This document shows positions 8,403-15,396 of a stretch of DNA of 41,044 nucleotides, piece by piece. The notes under the pieces are model-generated. The model did no database searches and was not told the DNA's origin. It worked only from the letters and a program-made list of their open reading frames with translations. Both the position numbers and the translations under genes were made by a program. How positions within the stretch are numbered: the first letter of the stretch is position 1; each line of letters starts with the position of its first letter. The DNA is from CAZYYO01 sp964650965 (GTDB lineage: Bacteria > Bacillota > Clostridia > Lachnospirales > Lachnospiraceae): the NCBI GenBank assembly GCA_964650965.1, contig CAZYYO010000014.1, positions 1-41,044 of the forward strand, written 5' to 3'.

Positions 8403-9116
8403 ATGAATATGAGAGCATATCACGTATTAATTGTTGAAGATGATGAGGAAATCAGAAAAGGCATCGCTATTTATCTTAAGAACCAGGGCTATGAAGTACT
8501 TCAGGCGGCCGATGGAGTAGAAGGCCTTAAGGTGATGGAAGAGCAGGAGGTCCATCTTGCAATTGTGGATATTATGATGCCCAGGATGGATGGAATTCAG
8601 ATGACCATGAAGCTGAGAGAAAAATATGATTTCCCAGTGATTATGCTGTCAGCCAAATCAGAGGACATGGATAAGGTGGCAGGCTTAAATATTGGAGCAG
8701 ATGATTATGTAACCAAACCATTTCATCCTATGGAGCTGCTGGCTCGGGTGAATTCTCATTTACGCAGATACGAGAAGATGCTTGCCATGCAAGATCAGGG
8801 ACAAAGCACGGAAGAAGAAATGTATCAGTGCGGTGGCATCGAGGTAAATGTGCCAAGAGCTCAGGTAATGGTAGATGGAGAGGAAGTAAAGCTGACTCCA
8901 ACAGAATATAAGATTCTCCTGCTTCTCATACAAAGTCCGGGAAGGGTCTTCTCCTCAGAAGAAATTTACGAGAAGGTGTGGAAGGAAAAAGCGATTAATA
9001 CAGATACCATAATGGTTCATATTAGAAAGCTGCGAGAAAAAATCGAAATTAACCCGAAGGAACCAAAATACATAAAGGTGGTGTGGGGTATTGGATACAA
9101 AATGGAAAAGAAATAA
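8403..9116 (+). CDS. OmpR/PhoB-family response regulator
   Basis: About 237 residues. The N-terminal receiver has the acidic pocket VEDDEE and the phospho-acceptor D56 in LAIVDIMMPRMDG. The MLSAKSED switch threonine/serine region and the lysine in DDYVTKPFHPMELLARV are also present. A C-terminal winged helix spans about residues 140-237 (LTPTEYKILLLLIQSPGRVFS, ending VWGIGYKME). AAGGAG at 8387-8392 is only 1 nt from ATG 8394 but 10 nt from ATG 8403, so I chose 8403. It overlaps the histidine kinase gene by 26 nt, a typical coupled two-component pair. The stimulus is not evident from neighbours. Confidence 0.93.
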   Translation: MNMRAYHVLIVEDDEEIRKGIAIYLKNQGYEVLQAADGVEGLKVMEEQEVHLAIVDIMMPRMDGIQMTMKLREKYDFPVIMLSAKSEDMDKVAGLNIGADDYVTKPFHPMELLARVNSHLRRYEKMLAMQDQGQSTEEEMYQCGGIEVNVPRAQVMVDGEEVKLTPTEYKILLLLIQSPGRVFSSEEIYEKVWKEKAINTDTIMVHIRKLREKIEINPKEPKYIKVVWGIGYKMEKK

Positions 9117-11298
9117 AATAATCAGACAGGTAATCGGAATGCTTCTAGTGCTTACCGTAGCGGCTGCCAATCTGGCAGTGATGCCTAGAATTCAGAAGGC
9201 GGCCAAGGAAATGCAGCGGGATGCCGGGAATTCTGTAGATACCTCCATGTATGACGAAATGACAACGGAATTATATGGAGACAGTTATGTATTATATCTA
9301 GAGAGCCTGGAACGCAATTCTGGAGGGAAATCTTATGATGCATCTATTTTTCTCCCACAGGAGAATCAGAAAATTGATGAAGATGAATATCCACTGAATG
9401 CAATGAATGCCTATCTAGATGAAGCAATCGATAATTTCTCTATTAGCCGTCAAAGCTTGGATTATGCAGTGTTTATGGCAGGTGAAGCGAATCAGTGGCA
9501 GCTACAGGAGAAGAATACAACCTCAGAACTGGCGGATTATCTCACAGGACAAGACAATCCAGAGTTGATGGAACGACTTGAGAAGCAGTATGGAATCATT
9601 CTGGTACTTACCTATGATGAAAATGGAATTATGGAGATAAGCAATGTTTATACCCAGGAGGATGATCAGGATCAGCTGTTGAAAATGATGCAGTCGGTTA
9701 GCAAAAATAATTATTTTGTTAACATAGATAGTAATATAGAAAACAATCAGCTGCAGGGACCAGTAAATATGAGAATTATATTCGGCATCCCCACAGATTA
9801 TATGTGGTCCTATTATAGCTATGATCACAGCTATGATGTGGAATATTATTATGGAGCAGCCGGGGGCTATAGCATGTATGCCTTAAGCCTGATTGTTATT
9901 ACAGTACTTGCTATTATCTTTATCTTCCTAAGACGAAGAGAATATCACCATGATATTTCCCAGGAGAAAAAATATCCATTGCTGGAGCTGGCGCTGATTG
10001 GAGGATTCCTGTTGCTGGCAGGAGGCTGGGAGGTTGCAGAGCAGTGCATGTGGCTAATGAATCGTTCAGGTGCACAGCAGCTTACCAATATGGGGGTATC
10101 TGCTGTTCAGACCAGTGATATTATCTGGTTTGTCAATGGAGGTATCACAGCACTATTATATCTTCTGTGGTATGCATGTCTGTCTGTAGTAGGAGAAATA
10201 GGAGTATACGGAATTGGCCAGTGCTTAAAGGAGAGAAGTATTATCGGGAGAATCGTCTGCTGGAGCTATGAGAAGATTGGTGAACTTCGCAAAGAAGTAT
10301 CAGCCACCGACCTGTCTCAAGACTGGAAGAAGAAGCTGGTGAAGGTACTGCTGATTAATTATGGCATTCTTGTGGTGATAAGCTTCTTCTGGTTCTTTGG
10401 AATCTTTTTAATGCTGGGCTATACCATTGTCTTATATATCTTAATTACCAAGGAACTGACGAAAACCCAGCAGGATTATCAGGTTTTGTGCAATGAGCTG
10501 CAAACACTGGCTACAGGAGAGATGGATCTGGAGATTCCAGAATCCCTGGGACATTTCAGCCAGGCAAATGCACAGCTAAAGAAGGTACAATATGGCTTCT
10601 CCCGGGCAGTGGAGCGGGAGGTGAAGAGTCAACAGATGAAGACGGAATTAATTACCAATGTGTCTCATGACCTAAAGACACCATTAACGGCAATTACCAC
10701 ATATATTGCACTGCTTCAGGAAGAGGGCATCACCCAGCAGGAGCAGAAGGAATACATTTCCGTGCTGGATAGAAAGGCGCAAAGGCTGCGGGCTCTGATC
10801 GAAGATTTATTTGATATAAGTAAAGCCAACAGTGACAATTTAGAGCTGGATTTGGCAGATGTGGATATTACCAGTCTAATTCGACAGGTGGCCTTTGAGA
10901 TGGAAGAGAATTTTGAAGCACATAATCTGCAGCTGCGCTATCGTGTACCAGATGAGAAGGTTATGGTATCCTTAGACGGACAGAAGGCTTATCGCATTTA
11001 TGAGAATCTTCTGGGAAATGTAGTGAAATATGCACTGGATGGTACCAGAGTATTTATCAAGATATATGAAACAGAGCAGGGCGTGTTGACTTCTATCGCC
11101 AATACCTCAAGAGAGGAATTAGACTTTGATGATGAGGCGATTACAGAACGATTTATGAGGGGAGATGTTTCCAGAAATACACCTGGAAGTGGCCTTGGAC
11201 TTGCCATAGCTAAGAGCTTTTCAGAGGCTATGAAGGGAAATTTACAGATTACCACAGAAGGAGATTTGTTCCAGGTTACCATTCTTTGGGATAGATAA
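9091..11298 (+). CDS. Multi-membrane-segment sensor histidine kinase
   Basis: A 735-residue membrane kinase. An N-terminal membrane anchor (residues about 14-31) is followed by an extracytoplasmic domain of about 220 residues rich in Tyr and Asp. Several more membrane spans follow (about 258-280, 295-316, 345-370, 425-458). A HAMP-like linker leads to the HisKA domain with H526 in VSHDLKTPLTAI. The HATPase domain shows NLLGNVVKYA (N box) and PGSGLGLAIAKS (G2 box). It should phosphorylate the upstream regulator, with which it overlaps by 26 nt. The ligand is unknown. No convincing terminator follows before the peptide ORF at 11428. Confidence 0.92.
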   Translation: MDTKWKRNKIIRQVIGMLLVLTVAAANLAVMPRIQKAAKEMQRDAGNSVDTSMYDEMTTELYGDSYVLYLESLERNSGGKSYDASIFLPQENQKIDEDEYPLNAMNAYLDEAIDNFSISRQSLDYAVFMAGEANQWQLQEKNTTSELADYLTGQDNPELMERLEKQYGIILVLTYDENGIMEISNVYTQEDDQDQLLKMMQSVSKNNYFVNIDSNIENNQLQGPVNMRIIFGIPTDYMWSYYSYDHSYDVEYYYGAAGGYSMYALSLIVITVLAIIFIFLRRREYHHDISQEKKYPLLELALIGGFLLLAGGWEVAEQCMWLMNRSGAQQLTNMGVSAVQTSDIIWFVNGGITALLYLLWYACLSVVGEIGVYGIGQCLKERSIIGRIVCWSYEKIGELRKEVSATDLSQDWKKKLVKVLLINYGILVVISFFWFFGIFLMLGYTIVLYILITKELTKTQQDYQVLCNELQTLATGEMDLEIPESLGHFSQANAQLKKVQYGFSRAVEREVKSQQMKTELITNVSHDLKTPLTAITTYIALLQEEGITQQEQKEYISVLDRKAQRLRALIEDLFDISKANSDNLELDLADVDITSLIRQVAFEMEENFEAHNLQLRYRVPDEKVMVSLDGQKAYRIYENLLGNVVKYALDGTRVFIKIYETEQGVLTSIANTSREELDFDDEAITERFMRGDVSRNTPGSGLGLAIAKSFSEAMKGNLQITTEGDLFQVTILWDR

Positions 11299-11320
11299 AA
11301 AAAGAATATAAAAACAGTAA

Positions 11321-11378
11321 TGTCGATTGTTTTTCGACCGGTTCGACCGGTGGAACAATCTGCATCGCTAAAGTCGAT
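11321..11378. promoter_or_regulatory. Cluster of four TCGA-core (0A-box-like) sites
   Basis: TCGA cores occur at 11323, 11334, 11343 and 11374. Read on either strand they match the Spo0A box (TGTCGAA) at 5 or 6 of 7 positions, for example TGTCGAT and GGTCGAA twice. The sites lie just upstream of the 12-codon peptide ORF. A Spo0A-family regulator is encoded 1.5 kb away, making it a plausible binder. The two middle sites are embedded in the 11325-11360 inverted repeat. Confidence 0.45.
11325..11360. repeat. Nested inverted repeat (GATTGTT...AACAATC around ACCGGT-TCG-ACCGGT)
   Basis: The outer arms GATTGTT and AACAATC are exact complements. The inner ACCGGT is repeated around a TCG spacer and can also pair. 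No T-run follows, so it is not a standard terminator. It may be an operator or RNA structure between the kinase gene and the peptide ORF. Confidence 0.5.
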
Positions 11379-11379
11379 T

Positions 11380-11437
11380 AAAAATCCATGATATCTTACG
11401 TTCATCAAATTGATGGAGGTGAGTATCATGGATTTTT
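11380..11437 (+). promoter_or_regulatory. 14-bp inverted repeat enclosing the peptide start codon
   Basis: AAAAATCCATGATA (11380-11393) and TATCATGGATTTTT (11424-11437) are perfect complements around a 30-nt loop. The loop carries GGAGGTGAG and a second small palindrome (CATCAA-A-TTGATG, 11403-11415). The start ATG of the peptide ORF is inside the 3' arm. It could hide the start codon, or serve as a weak terminator of the upstream kinase gene because the arm ends in five T. Confidence 0.5.
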
Positions 11438-11466
11438 GGGAATGGTTACATGGAATTTTTGGCTAA
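11428..11466 (+). CDS. Putative 12-residue Trp-rich peptide, candidate signal
   Basis: ATG 11428 is preceded at 8-nt spacing by GGAGG within GGAGGTGAG, the best ribosome site in this region. It encodes MDFWEWLHGIFG followed by TAA. The peptide is aromatic and amphipathic, has no cysteine and no leader, and is not an AgrD-type cyclic peptide. It lies 107 nt upstream of an AgrC-like membrane sensor and downstream of 0A-like boxes. Leaderless short signalling peptides exist in other Firmicutes (for example the RopB-associated SIP of Streptococcus pyogenes), so a pheromone role is possible. There is no homology evidence. The alternative is a chance frame within a hairpin. Confidence 0.4.
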   Translation: MDFWEWLHGIFG

Positions 11467-11500
11467 AAGACAAAAGAAACAAATAAATAACATCCCCACA

Positions 11501-11529
11501 TTGCAAATCTTTTCATAAGCATTTATAAT
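11501..11529 (+). promoter_or_regulatory. Sigma-A-like promoter of the GHKL sensor
   Basis: TTGCAA (11501-11506) and TATAAT (11524-11529) have an exact 17-nt spacer. Transcription would begin near 11536, at the base of the inverted repeat 11535-11562, so the receptor can be expressed independently of the peptide ORF. Confidence 0.7.
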
Positions 11530-11534
11530 TATCT

Positions 11535-11562
11535 CTTAGTAAGTCACCAATGGATTACTAAG
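11535..11562 (+). promoter_or_regulatory. 5' hairpin or operator touching the sensor's ribosome site
   Basis: CTTAGTAA (11535-11542) pairs exactly with TTACTAAG (11555-11562). The 3' arm shares its last three bases with the AAGGAG ribosome site (11560-11565), and the predicted transcript starts at the 5' arm. It could protect the mRNA end, modulate translation, or be a protein-binding operator. Confidence 0.45.
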
Positions 11563-11573
11563 GAGAAAAGAGT

Positions 11574-12893
11574 ATGAATGAATTATTATTAGAACAGGTA
11601 CGAACCCTGACAATGTGTATCATGGTTCTAGGGGTGATTGACACCCTTTTGGAGATTTCCCAAAGCAAGAAGGTTATTTTGCTGGAGTTTGTTTATATCG
11701 CAATTAATCTATTTTGCAATGCAGGATTGAAGCAGTATTCCATTGAATTATATGGAGTGCTGGTGGTAAGCATTATGTTTTATGCTGCAATTTACAGCAT
11801 ATACTTAGGCAAGCGCAGCTTTCTTCTATCTGTAGCAGTGATGATGATTGCCGTAATTACAGAGGGCGCCTGTGCCATTGCCACAGCAGTACTTACTTAT
11901 GGCTTTTTTATTTTTCCTCAGGCAGTGGAGTACAGCCAGATTCTCATGCTGCTAAGCAATTTCTTGAAATTACTTTTTTTGATACCAATTTACTTATGGA
12001 ACAAAAAGACATCATTGGTTCAATACCTGAATCGATGGAGTGCCAAAATGATGGTAATATTGCTGGGATGCATTTTCCAGCTAAGCCGCTATTATCTATA
12101 TGTAATTGGGTTACAGAAGGGAAATGCTATGAGATACGTATTTTTCATGATTGCGATTATGGGAATCTTTACAGGTGCAGCCTGGGTGATTGACTGGAAG
12201 TTAAGAGATGTAGAACGAAGGCAGCTATGGGAGGACAACAAGCGTATGTCCAGTGAAATCCATCGCTCTAAGGAAATTATTCCGGCTATTCAAAGTACAC
12301 TGGATCGATTGGTGGAAAATCGGGACAATGAAGAGCTGATACAGGAGATTCGACAGCTATGTGGGGAACAGATGAAAGAGAGCAAGGCGGAAAGCATGCA
12401 GGAAAAACAGTTCCCATCTACAGGTGTTGCGGTGTTAGATGAACAATTGAAGATGTTTGGTCAAGAGGCTGCCAGTCGAGGAATTAATCTGGATGTATTT
12501 GTAGCAGACCTGGTAAAACCGGCGTTAAAGCAACAGAAGATTCAGGAAATGGATTTCCTTCGGTTGGTTGGAGATTTAACCAGAAATGCCTTTCGGGCCG
12601 TGGCAGATGAAACAGGTAATATTCTTATTATTTTTGGTTATCTTCAGGGGGATTTCCAGTTGGAAATCTATGATGATGGCAAGCCCTTTCCGGAATTTGT
12701 GTTAGAACAGTTCGGTAAGCGGGGACTGACTACAGGAGGCACTGGAAATGGACTGGCAGATATTTTAGAATGTGTGGATAAATATCAGGCATCCTATTAT
12801 ATGGAGGAATATGCCCAGCAAGATACCTTTACAAAAGAAATACGAATTGTATGGGATGGAAAAAATGATAGAGTCATACAGCCAAATAGATAA
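11574..12893 (+). CDS. AgrC-like GHKL-domain membrane sensor kinase
   Basis: A 439-residue protein with six or so hydrophobic spans in residues 10-205, then a helical linker (about 206-275) and a GHKL ATPase domain (about 325-430). The N box is DLTRNAF (N338), the G1 box YDDGKPF (367-372), and the G2 box GTGNGL (389-394). The only histidine in the expected dimerisation helix is H230 (SSEIHRSKE), not the HD pair of typical AgrC, so whether it autophosphorylates is uncertain. AgrC relatives bind peptides through the membrane domain. AAGGAG lies 8 nt before ATG 11574. It converges with the Spo0A-family regulator, its likely partner, and follows the small peptide ORF. Confidence 0.85.
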   Translation: MNELLLEQVRTLTMCIMVLGVIDTLLEISQSKKVILLEFVYIAINLFCNAGLKQYSIELYGVLVVSIMFYAAIYSIYLGKRSFLLSVAVMMIAVITEGACAIATAVLTYGFFIFPQAVEYSQILMLLSNFLKLLFLIPIYLWNKKTSLVQYLNRWSAKMMVILLGCIFQLSRYYLYVIGLQKGNAMRYVFFMIAIMGIFTGAAWVIDWKLRDVERRQLWEDNKRMSSEIHRSKEIIPAIQSTLDRLVENRDNEELIQEIRQLCGEQMKESKAESMQEKQFPSTGVAVLDEQLKMFGQEAASRGINLDVFVADLVKPALKQQKIQEMDFLRLVGDLTRNAFRAVADETGNILIIFGYLQGDFQLEIYDDGKPFPEFVLEQFGKRGLTTGGTGNGLADILECVDKYQASYYMEEYAQQDTFTKEIRIVWDGKNDRVIQPNR

Positions 12894-12899
12894 AAAAAG

Positions 12900-12937
12900 A
12901 AAACTCTTTGGATAATGGAAGTTATCCAAAGAGTTTT
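12900..12937. terminator. Bidirectional terminator between the sensor and the Spo0A-like gene
   Basis: AAAACTCTTTGGATAA pairs with TTATCCAAAGAGTTTT around a 6-nt loop, with A and T runs on the two sides. One arm is made from the last codons and stop of the minus-strand regulator (stop at 12922-12924), so coding and termination signals overlap. Confidence 0.92.
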
Positions 12938-13689
12938 TCTCGCATTTGTTGAATAAATTCGCCATTAGAGGGGCGATGATTGCTGCTTTTTACCGGGTAG
13001 GGGTAATGCTTGTGTAGATTCATTAAGTTGGTATTATCCCACACGTATTCAATGGCGGTTCGCATAGCCTTTTCAATATTCTGTGGACTTGTATGATATT
13101 TATCTCCCAGCAAGGGATAGATGACCTTAGACATCTGCACTGATTCTTGAGGGCGAATGGATAAGTATAGAAGGGCGGAAGCAAGATAGTCAGTTCCTAA
13201 ATGGGCGCTGGTAAAGCCAATTTGTGACAACTCATGATAAATCATTTTTTGTGTCCGTTCCATTTTCTCACTCATTACAGGCGCATCCTGTCGATGATAT
13301 TTATATACCTTGTCGATAATAGACAGTACCTGGGTTGGAGAATAGCTGGCATTAATCTTCTGAAAGATGAAGTCTACCTTCAGCTCTGTACGAAGATATT
13401 GAAGAATGGCAGCGGAGCAATTATTAGTGGTGACAACCACAAAGGGCTGTTGAATGGGAAGCTTGCGCATTTCCTCACAAAGTCCCATACCAGTGCCTTC
13501 TTCAATTTCCAAATCTAAAATCAACACATCAACCCGATCTTTTTTTAACAGCTCTAATCCCTGCCGCTGGCTGGCCGTCTCTCCATACAGCTTGTATTTG
13601 GGATGATCTAGTAAAGTGATTTTAAATGCATAGCGTGTATCTTCATCATCTTCTACCAATAGAATATTTATAAGATTTTTTTCGTTCAT
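12922..13689 (-). CDS. Spo0A-family response regulator (paralogue-like)
   Basis: A 255-residue regulator. The receiver (residues 7-130) has the acidic pocket ED(13-14), phospho-acceptor D59 (VLILDLEI), T87/T88 and K111. After a short linker, residues 145-255 match the Spo0A C-terminal DNA-binding domain. They align with VERAIRHAIEVAW of Bacillus subtilis Spo0A as IEKAMRTAIEYVW, followed by the conserved PSNGEFI segment (Spo0A PTNSEFI). The recognition helix keeps the Glu and Arg, but the Spo0A histidine is threonine. Spo0A normally lies beside spoIVB, recN or other sporulation genes, none of which occur here, so this is probably a paralogue with its own regulon. AGGAG precedes ATG 13689. TCGA-core sites lie upstream (13808-13897). 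Confidence 0.88.
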   Translation of the reverse strand: MNEKNLINILLVEDDEDTRYAFKITLLDHPKYKLYGETASQRQGLELLKKDRVDVLILDLEIEEGTGMGLCEEMRKLPIQQPFVVVTTNNCSAAILQYLRTELKVDFIFQKINASYSPTQVLSIIDKVYKYHRQDAPVMSEKMERTQKMIYHELSQIGFTSAHLGTDYLASALLYLSIRPQESVQMSKVIYPLLGDKYHTSPQNIEKAMRTAIEYVWDNTNLMNLHKHYPYPVKSSNHRPSNGEFIQQMREKLFG

Positions 13690-13807
13690 ATGGTCTCCTG
13701 CATGATTGTTGTATCCACGGTTTCGTGCAAATAAGTATGAATAATCTCATTTAATGTATACAATATAGCATATTTTGGAAGATATATTAACAATTATTTG
13801 GAAAAAA

Positions 13808-13898
13808 TCGATTTTTTTCGACTTTATAGAGATACAGAAACGTTGAAAATAAAGGAAAGTCGAGAAAAGGGAAGAGGAAAGTCGACGATTTCGTCGAC
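13808..13898. promoter_or_regulatory. Cluster of five TCGA-core (0A-box-like) sites including a palindrome
   Basis: TCGA cores lie at 13808, 13818, 13860, 13882 and 13894. The last two form the inverted repeat GTCGACGA-TT-TCGTCGAC (13881-13898), which directly abuts the -35 box of a plus-strand promoter at 13899. The 13818 site reads AGTCGAA on the minus strand (6 of 7 to the 0A box) and lies upstream of the Spo0A-like gene. The remaining stretch from 13690 to 13807 is AT-rich; I see no consensus promoter in it for the minus-strand gene. Confidence 0.5.
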
Positions 13899-13926
13899 CT
13901 GACAGATTGCCATATAGTATTATAAT
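13899..13926 (+). promoter_or_regulatory. Promoter of the putative small RNA
   Basis: CTGACA (13899-13904), 16-nt spacer, TATAAT (13921-13926). The TCGA palindrome ends one base upstream of the -35, a position used by activators that contact RNA polymerase at the -35 (as Spo0A does). Confidence 0.6.
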
Positions 13927-13932
13927 CTGAAT

Positions 13933-14054
13933 GAAAAGCAGATAACTTCATTTGTCTTTTTAATGGGGATTGAGTTATGATAATTATAGCTCATATAAAA
14001 AAGATGCCGGTTTTTTGTTAGAATGTTCTAACAGAGAACCTGCATCTTTTTTTT
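13933..14054 (+). ncRNA. Putative small RNA of about 120 nt
   Basis: The segment runs from the start point expected for the promoter at 13899-13926 to a strong terminator at 13997-14054. It contains no convincing coding frame: MKSR lacks a ribosome site, and a 14-residue frame at 13977-14021 runs into the terminator stem. With a complete promoter and terminator inside a 474-nt intergenic stretch, the simplest reading is a short regulatory RNA transcribed away from the Spo0A-like gene. A leader or decoy transcript is the alternative. Confidence 0.4.
13997..14054 (+). terminator. Long two-part hairpin terminator
   Basis: AAAAAAGATGC pairs with GCATCTTTTTT, continued by GGTT/AACC. Inside lies a second perfect stem GTTAGAA-TG-TTCTAAC (14017-14032). 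It ends in a T-run. No annotated gene precedes it on the plus strand, which is the reason to suspect a small RNA. Confidence 0.85.
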
Positions 14055-14079
14055 CGCTATCGTAAAAGGGGTGGAAACA

Positions 14080-14108
14080 TTGACAACACCTGGGGTTTAG
14101 GATAAACT
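14080..14108 (+). promoter_or_regulatory. Sigma-A-like promoter of the psiE-like/suf operon
   Basis: TTGACA (14080-14085), 17-nt spacer, TAAACT (14103-14108). It leads into the gene at 14164. Confidence 0.7.
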
Positions 14109-14163
14109 CATTATTGTCGTAAAAGAAGAAATACAGGGGAGTTATCCCATATATGGAGGATCG

Positions 14164-14631
14164 ATGGAGAAGAAAATTAAAAATATTTCCACCAAGCTCT
14201 GTGAGATGCTGGAGCTGTTGGTTGCGGTGCTGGTTTTAATTGGCGTAGTAATAGCAATCATTACTTTGATTCCAAATGTTGGAGAATTATGGCAGGCAAG
14301 AGCAGATCATGAGGCATTTCTTGATTTTTTGGAGAATGTTTTCATTGTAGTAATTGGAATAGAGTTTTTGAAAATGCTGTGCCGTCCTAATTCGGATAAT
14401 ATATTAGAGACCATTATTTTCCTGGTGGCAAGACATATGATTATATCCACCACGACACCGTTGGAGGATTTGATTTCTACCATTAGCATTGTTATTCTCT
14501 GTTTTGTAAGAAGATATCTGAAGATGACCAGAGATAAGGACAAGCGAATGGCAGTGGAAGAAGAAATTCGTCTGGAGGAATTACAGAAGGAAGAGGCGGA
14601 TATTCGCAGTAGAAATACAGAGCAGTTATAA
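14164..14631 (+). CDS. PsiE-like small integral membrane protein
   Basis: A 155-residue protein with an N-terminal membrane span (about 17-39), a polar loop, then spans near 54-73, 83-96 and 100-115, and a highly charged C-terminal tail predicted to be helical (about residues 118-155). Size, spacing and sequence style fit the PsiE (phosphate-starvation-inducible E) family, whose function is unknown. GGAGG lies just before ATG 14164. It is the first gene of an apparent operon with sufC and sufB-like genes (21 nt gap), an association for which I know no explanation. Confidence 0.65.
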   Translation: MEKKIKNISTKLCEMLELLVAVLVLIGVVIAIITLIPNVGELWQARADHEAFLDFLENVFIVVIGIEFLKMLCRPNSDNILETIIFLVARHMIISTTTPLEDLISTISIVILCFVRRYLKMTRDKDKRMAVEEEIRLEELQKEEADIRSRNTEQL

Positions 14632-14652
14632 GGAATACAGTTGGAGGAAGAC

Positions 14653-15387
14653 ATGTTAGAATTAAAAAATGTATCTTACGAAGTAGATGATACTTCAGAT
14701 AAAAAAGAAATATTAAAGGATATTAATCTTACCATACAGGATCACTTTGTGGCGATTACCGGTCCCAACGGAGGTGGTAAGTCTACCCTGGCGAAAGTGA
14801 TTGCCGGGATTATAAAGCCTACAGGCGGACAGATTTTATTTGATGGAATAGATATTACGGATATGAGCATTACAGAACGTGCCAATTTAGGTGTTTCTTA
14901 TGCATTTCAGCAGCCGGTACATTTTAAGGGGCTGACAGTGAAGGATTTGATTACCATTGCTGCAGGAAAGGATATGACTGTAGCCCAGGTATGTGAAATC
15001 CTTTCTGAAGTTGGATTATGTGCAAGAGATTATGTAGATCGAGAGTTAAACGGACTGTTGTCAGGAGGAGAGCTGAAGCGAATTGAAATCGCTATGATTC
15101 GTGCCAGAGGTACCAAGCTGTCTATTTTCGACGAACCGGAAGCAGGAATCGATTTATGGAGCTTTAACAGCCTCATTCATGTATTTGAGAAAATGCGGGA
15201 TGATATTGATGGAACGATTTTGATTATTTCTCATCAGGAGAGAATTTTAGATATTGCAGATCAGATTATTGTGCTGGCAAATGGAAGGGTAAAGACCGTA
15301 GGAGCCAAAGATCAGGTGCTGCCAGAGCTGCTTCAGACCCAGGCACCAAGCACATGTCAGACATTACAGGATAAGGTAGGAAAGTAG
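14653..15387 (+). CDS. sufC: SufC-like Fe-S cluster assembly ATPase
   Basis: A 244-residue cytoplasmic ABC-type ATPase. Walker A is GPNGGGKST (K43), the signature LLSGGELKR, Walker B SIFDEPEAGID and the switch histidine IISHQE. The EPEAGIDLWSF segment is characteristic of SufC. SufC powers Fe-S cluster assembly on a SufB/SufD scaffold. The true start is ATG 14653, because GGAGG at 14643-14647 would lie inside the coding sequence if an upstream TTG were used. The partner scaffold starts 9 nt downstream. No sufS, sufU or sufD is present, so this is the two-gene minimal arrangement. Confidence 0.93.
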   Translation: MLELKNVSYEVDDTSDKKEILKDINLTIQDHFVAITGPNGGGKSTLAKVIAGIIKPTGGQILFDGIDITDMSITERANLGVSYAFQQPVHFKGLTVKDLITIAAGKDMTVAQVCEILSEVGLCARDYVDRELNGLLSGGELKRIEIAMIRARGTKLSIFDEPEAGIDLWSFNSLIHVFEKMRDDIDGTILIISHQERILDIADQIIVLANGRVKTVGAKDQVLPELLQTQAPSTCQTLQDKVGK

Positions 15388-15396
15388 GTAAGATAA

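Noticed and set aside
11325..11360. Terminator of the histidine kinase gene
   Set aside because: The stem is good, but no T-run follows. It is kept as a repeat or operator instead.
13977..14021. Fourteen-residue frame MIIIAHIKKMPVFC with a terminal cysteine inside the putative small RNA
   Set aside because: Only a weak GGGGA precedes it, and the last codons are locked in the terminator stem, so translation looks unlikely. It is mentioned because a Cys-ended peptide near a sensor could matter.
14641..14652. TTG start for sufC
   Set aside because: The ribosome site GGAGG lies inside those codons and points to ATG 14653.
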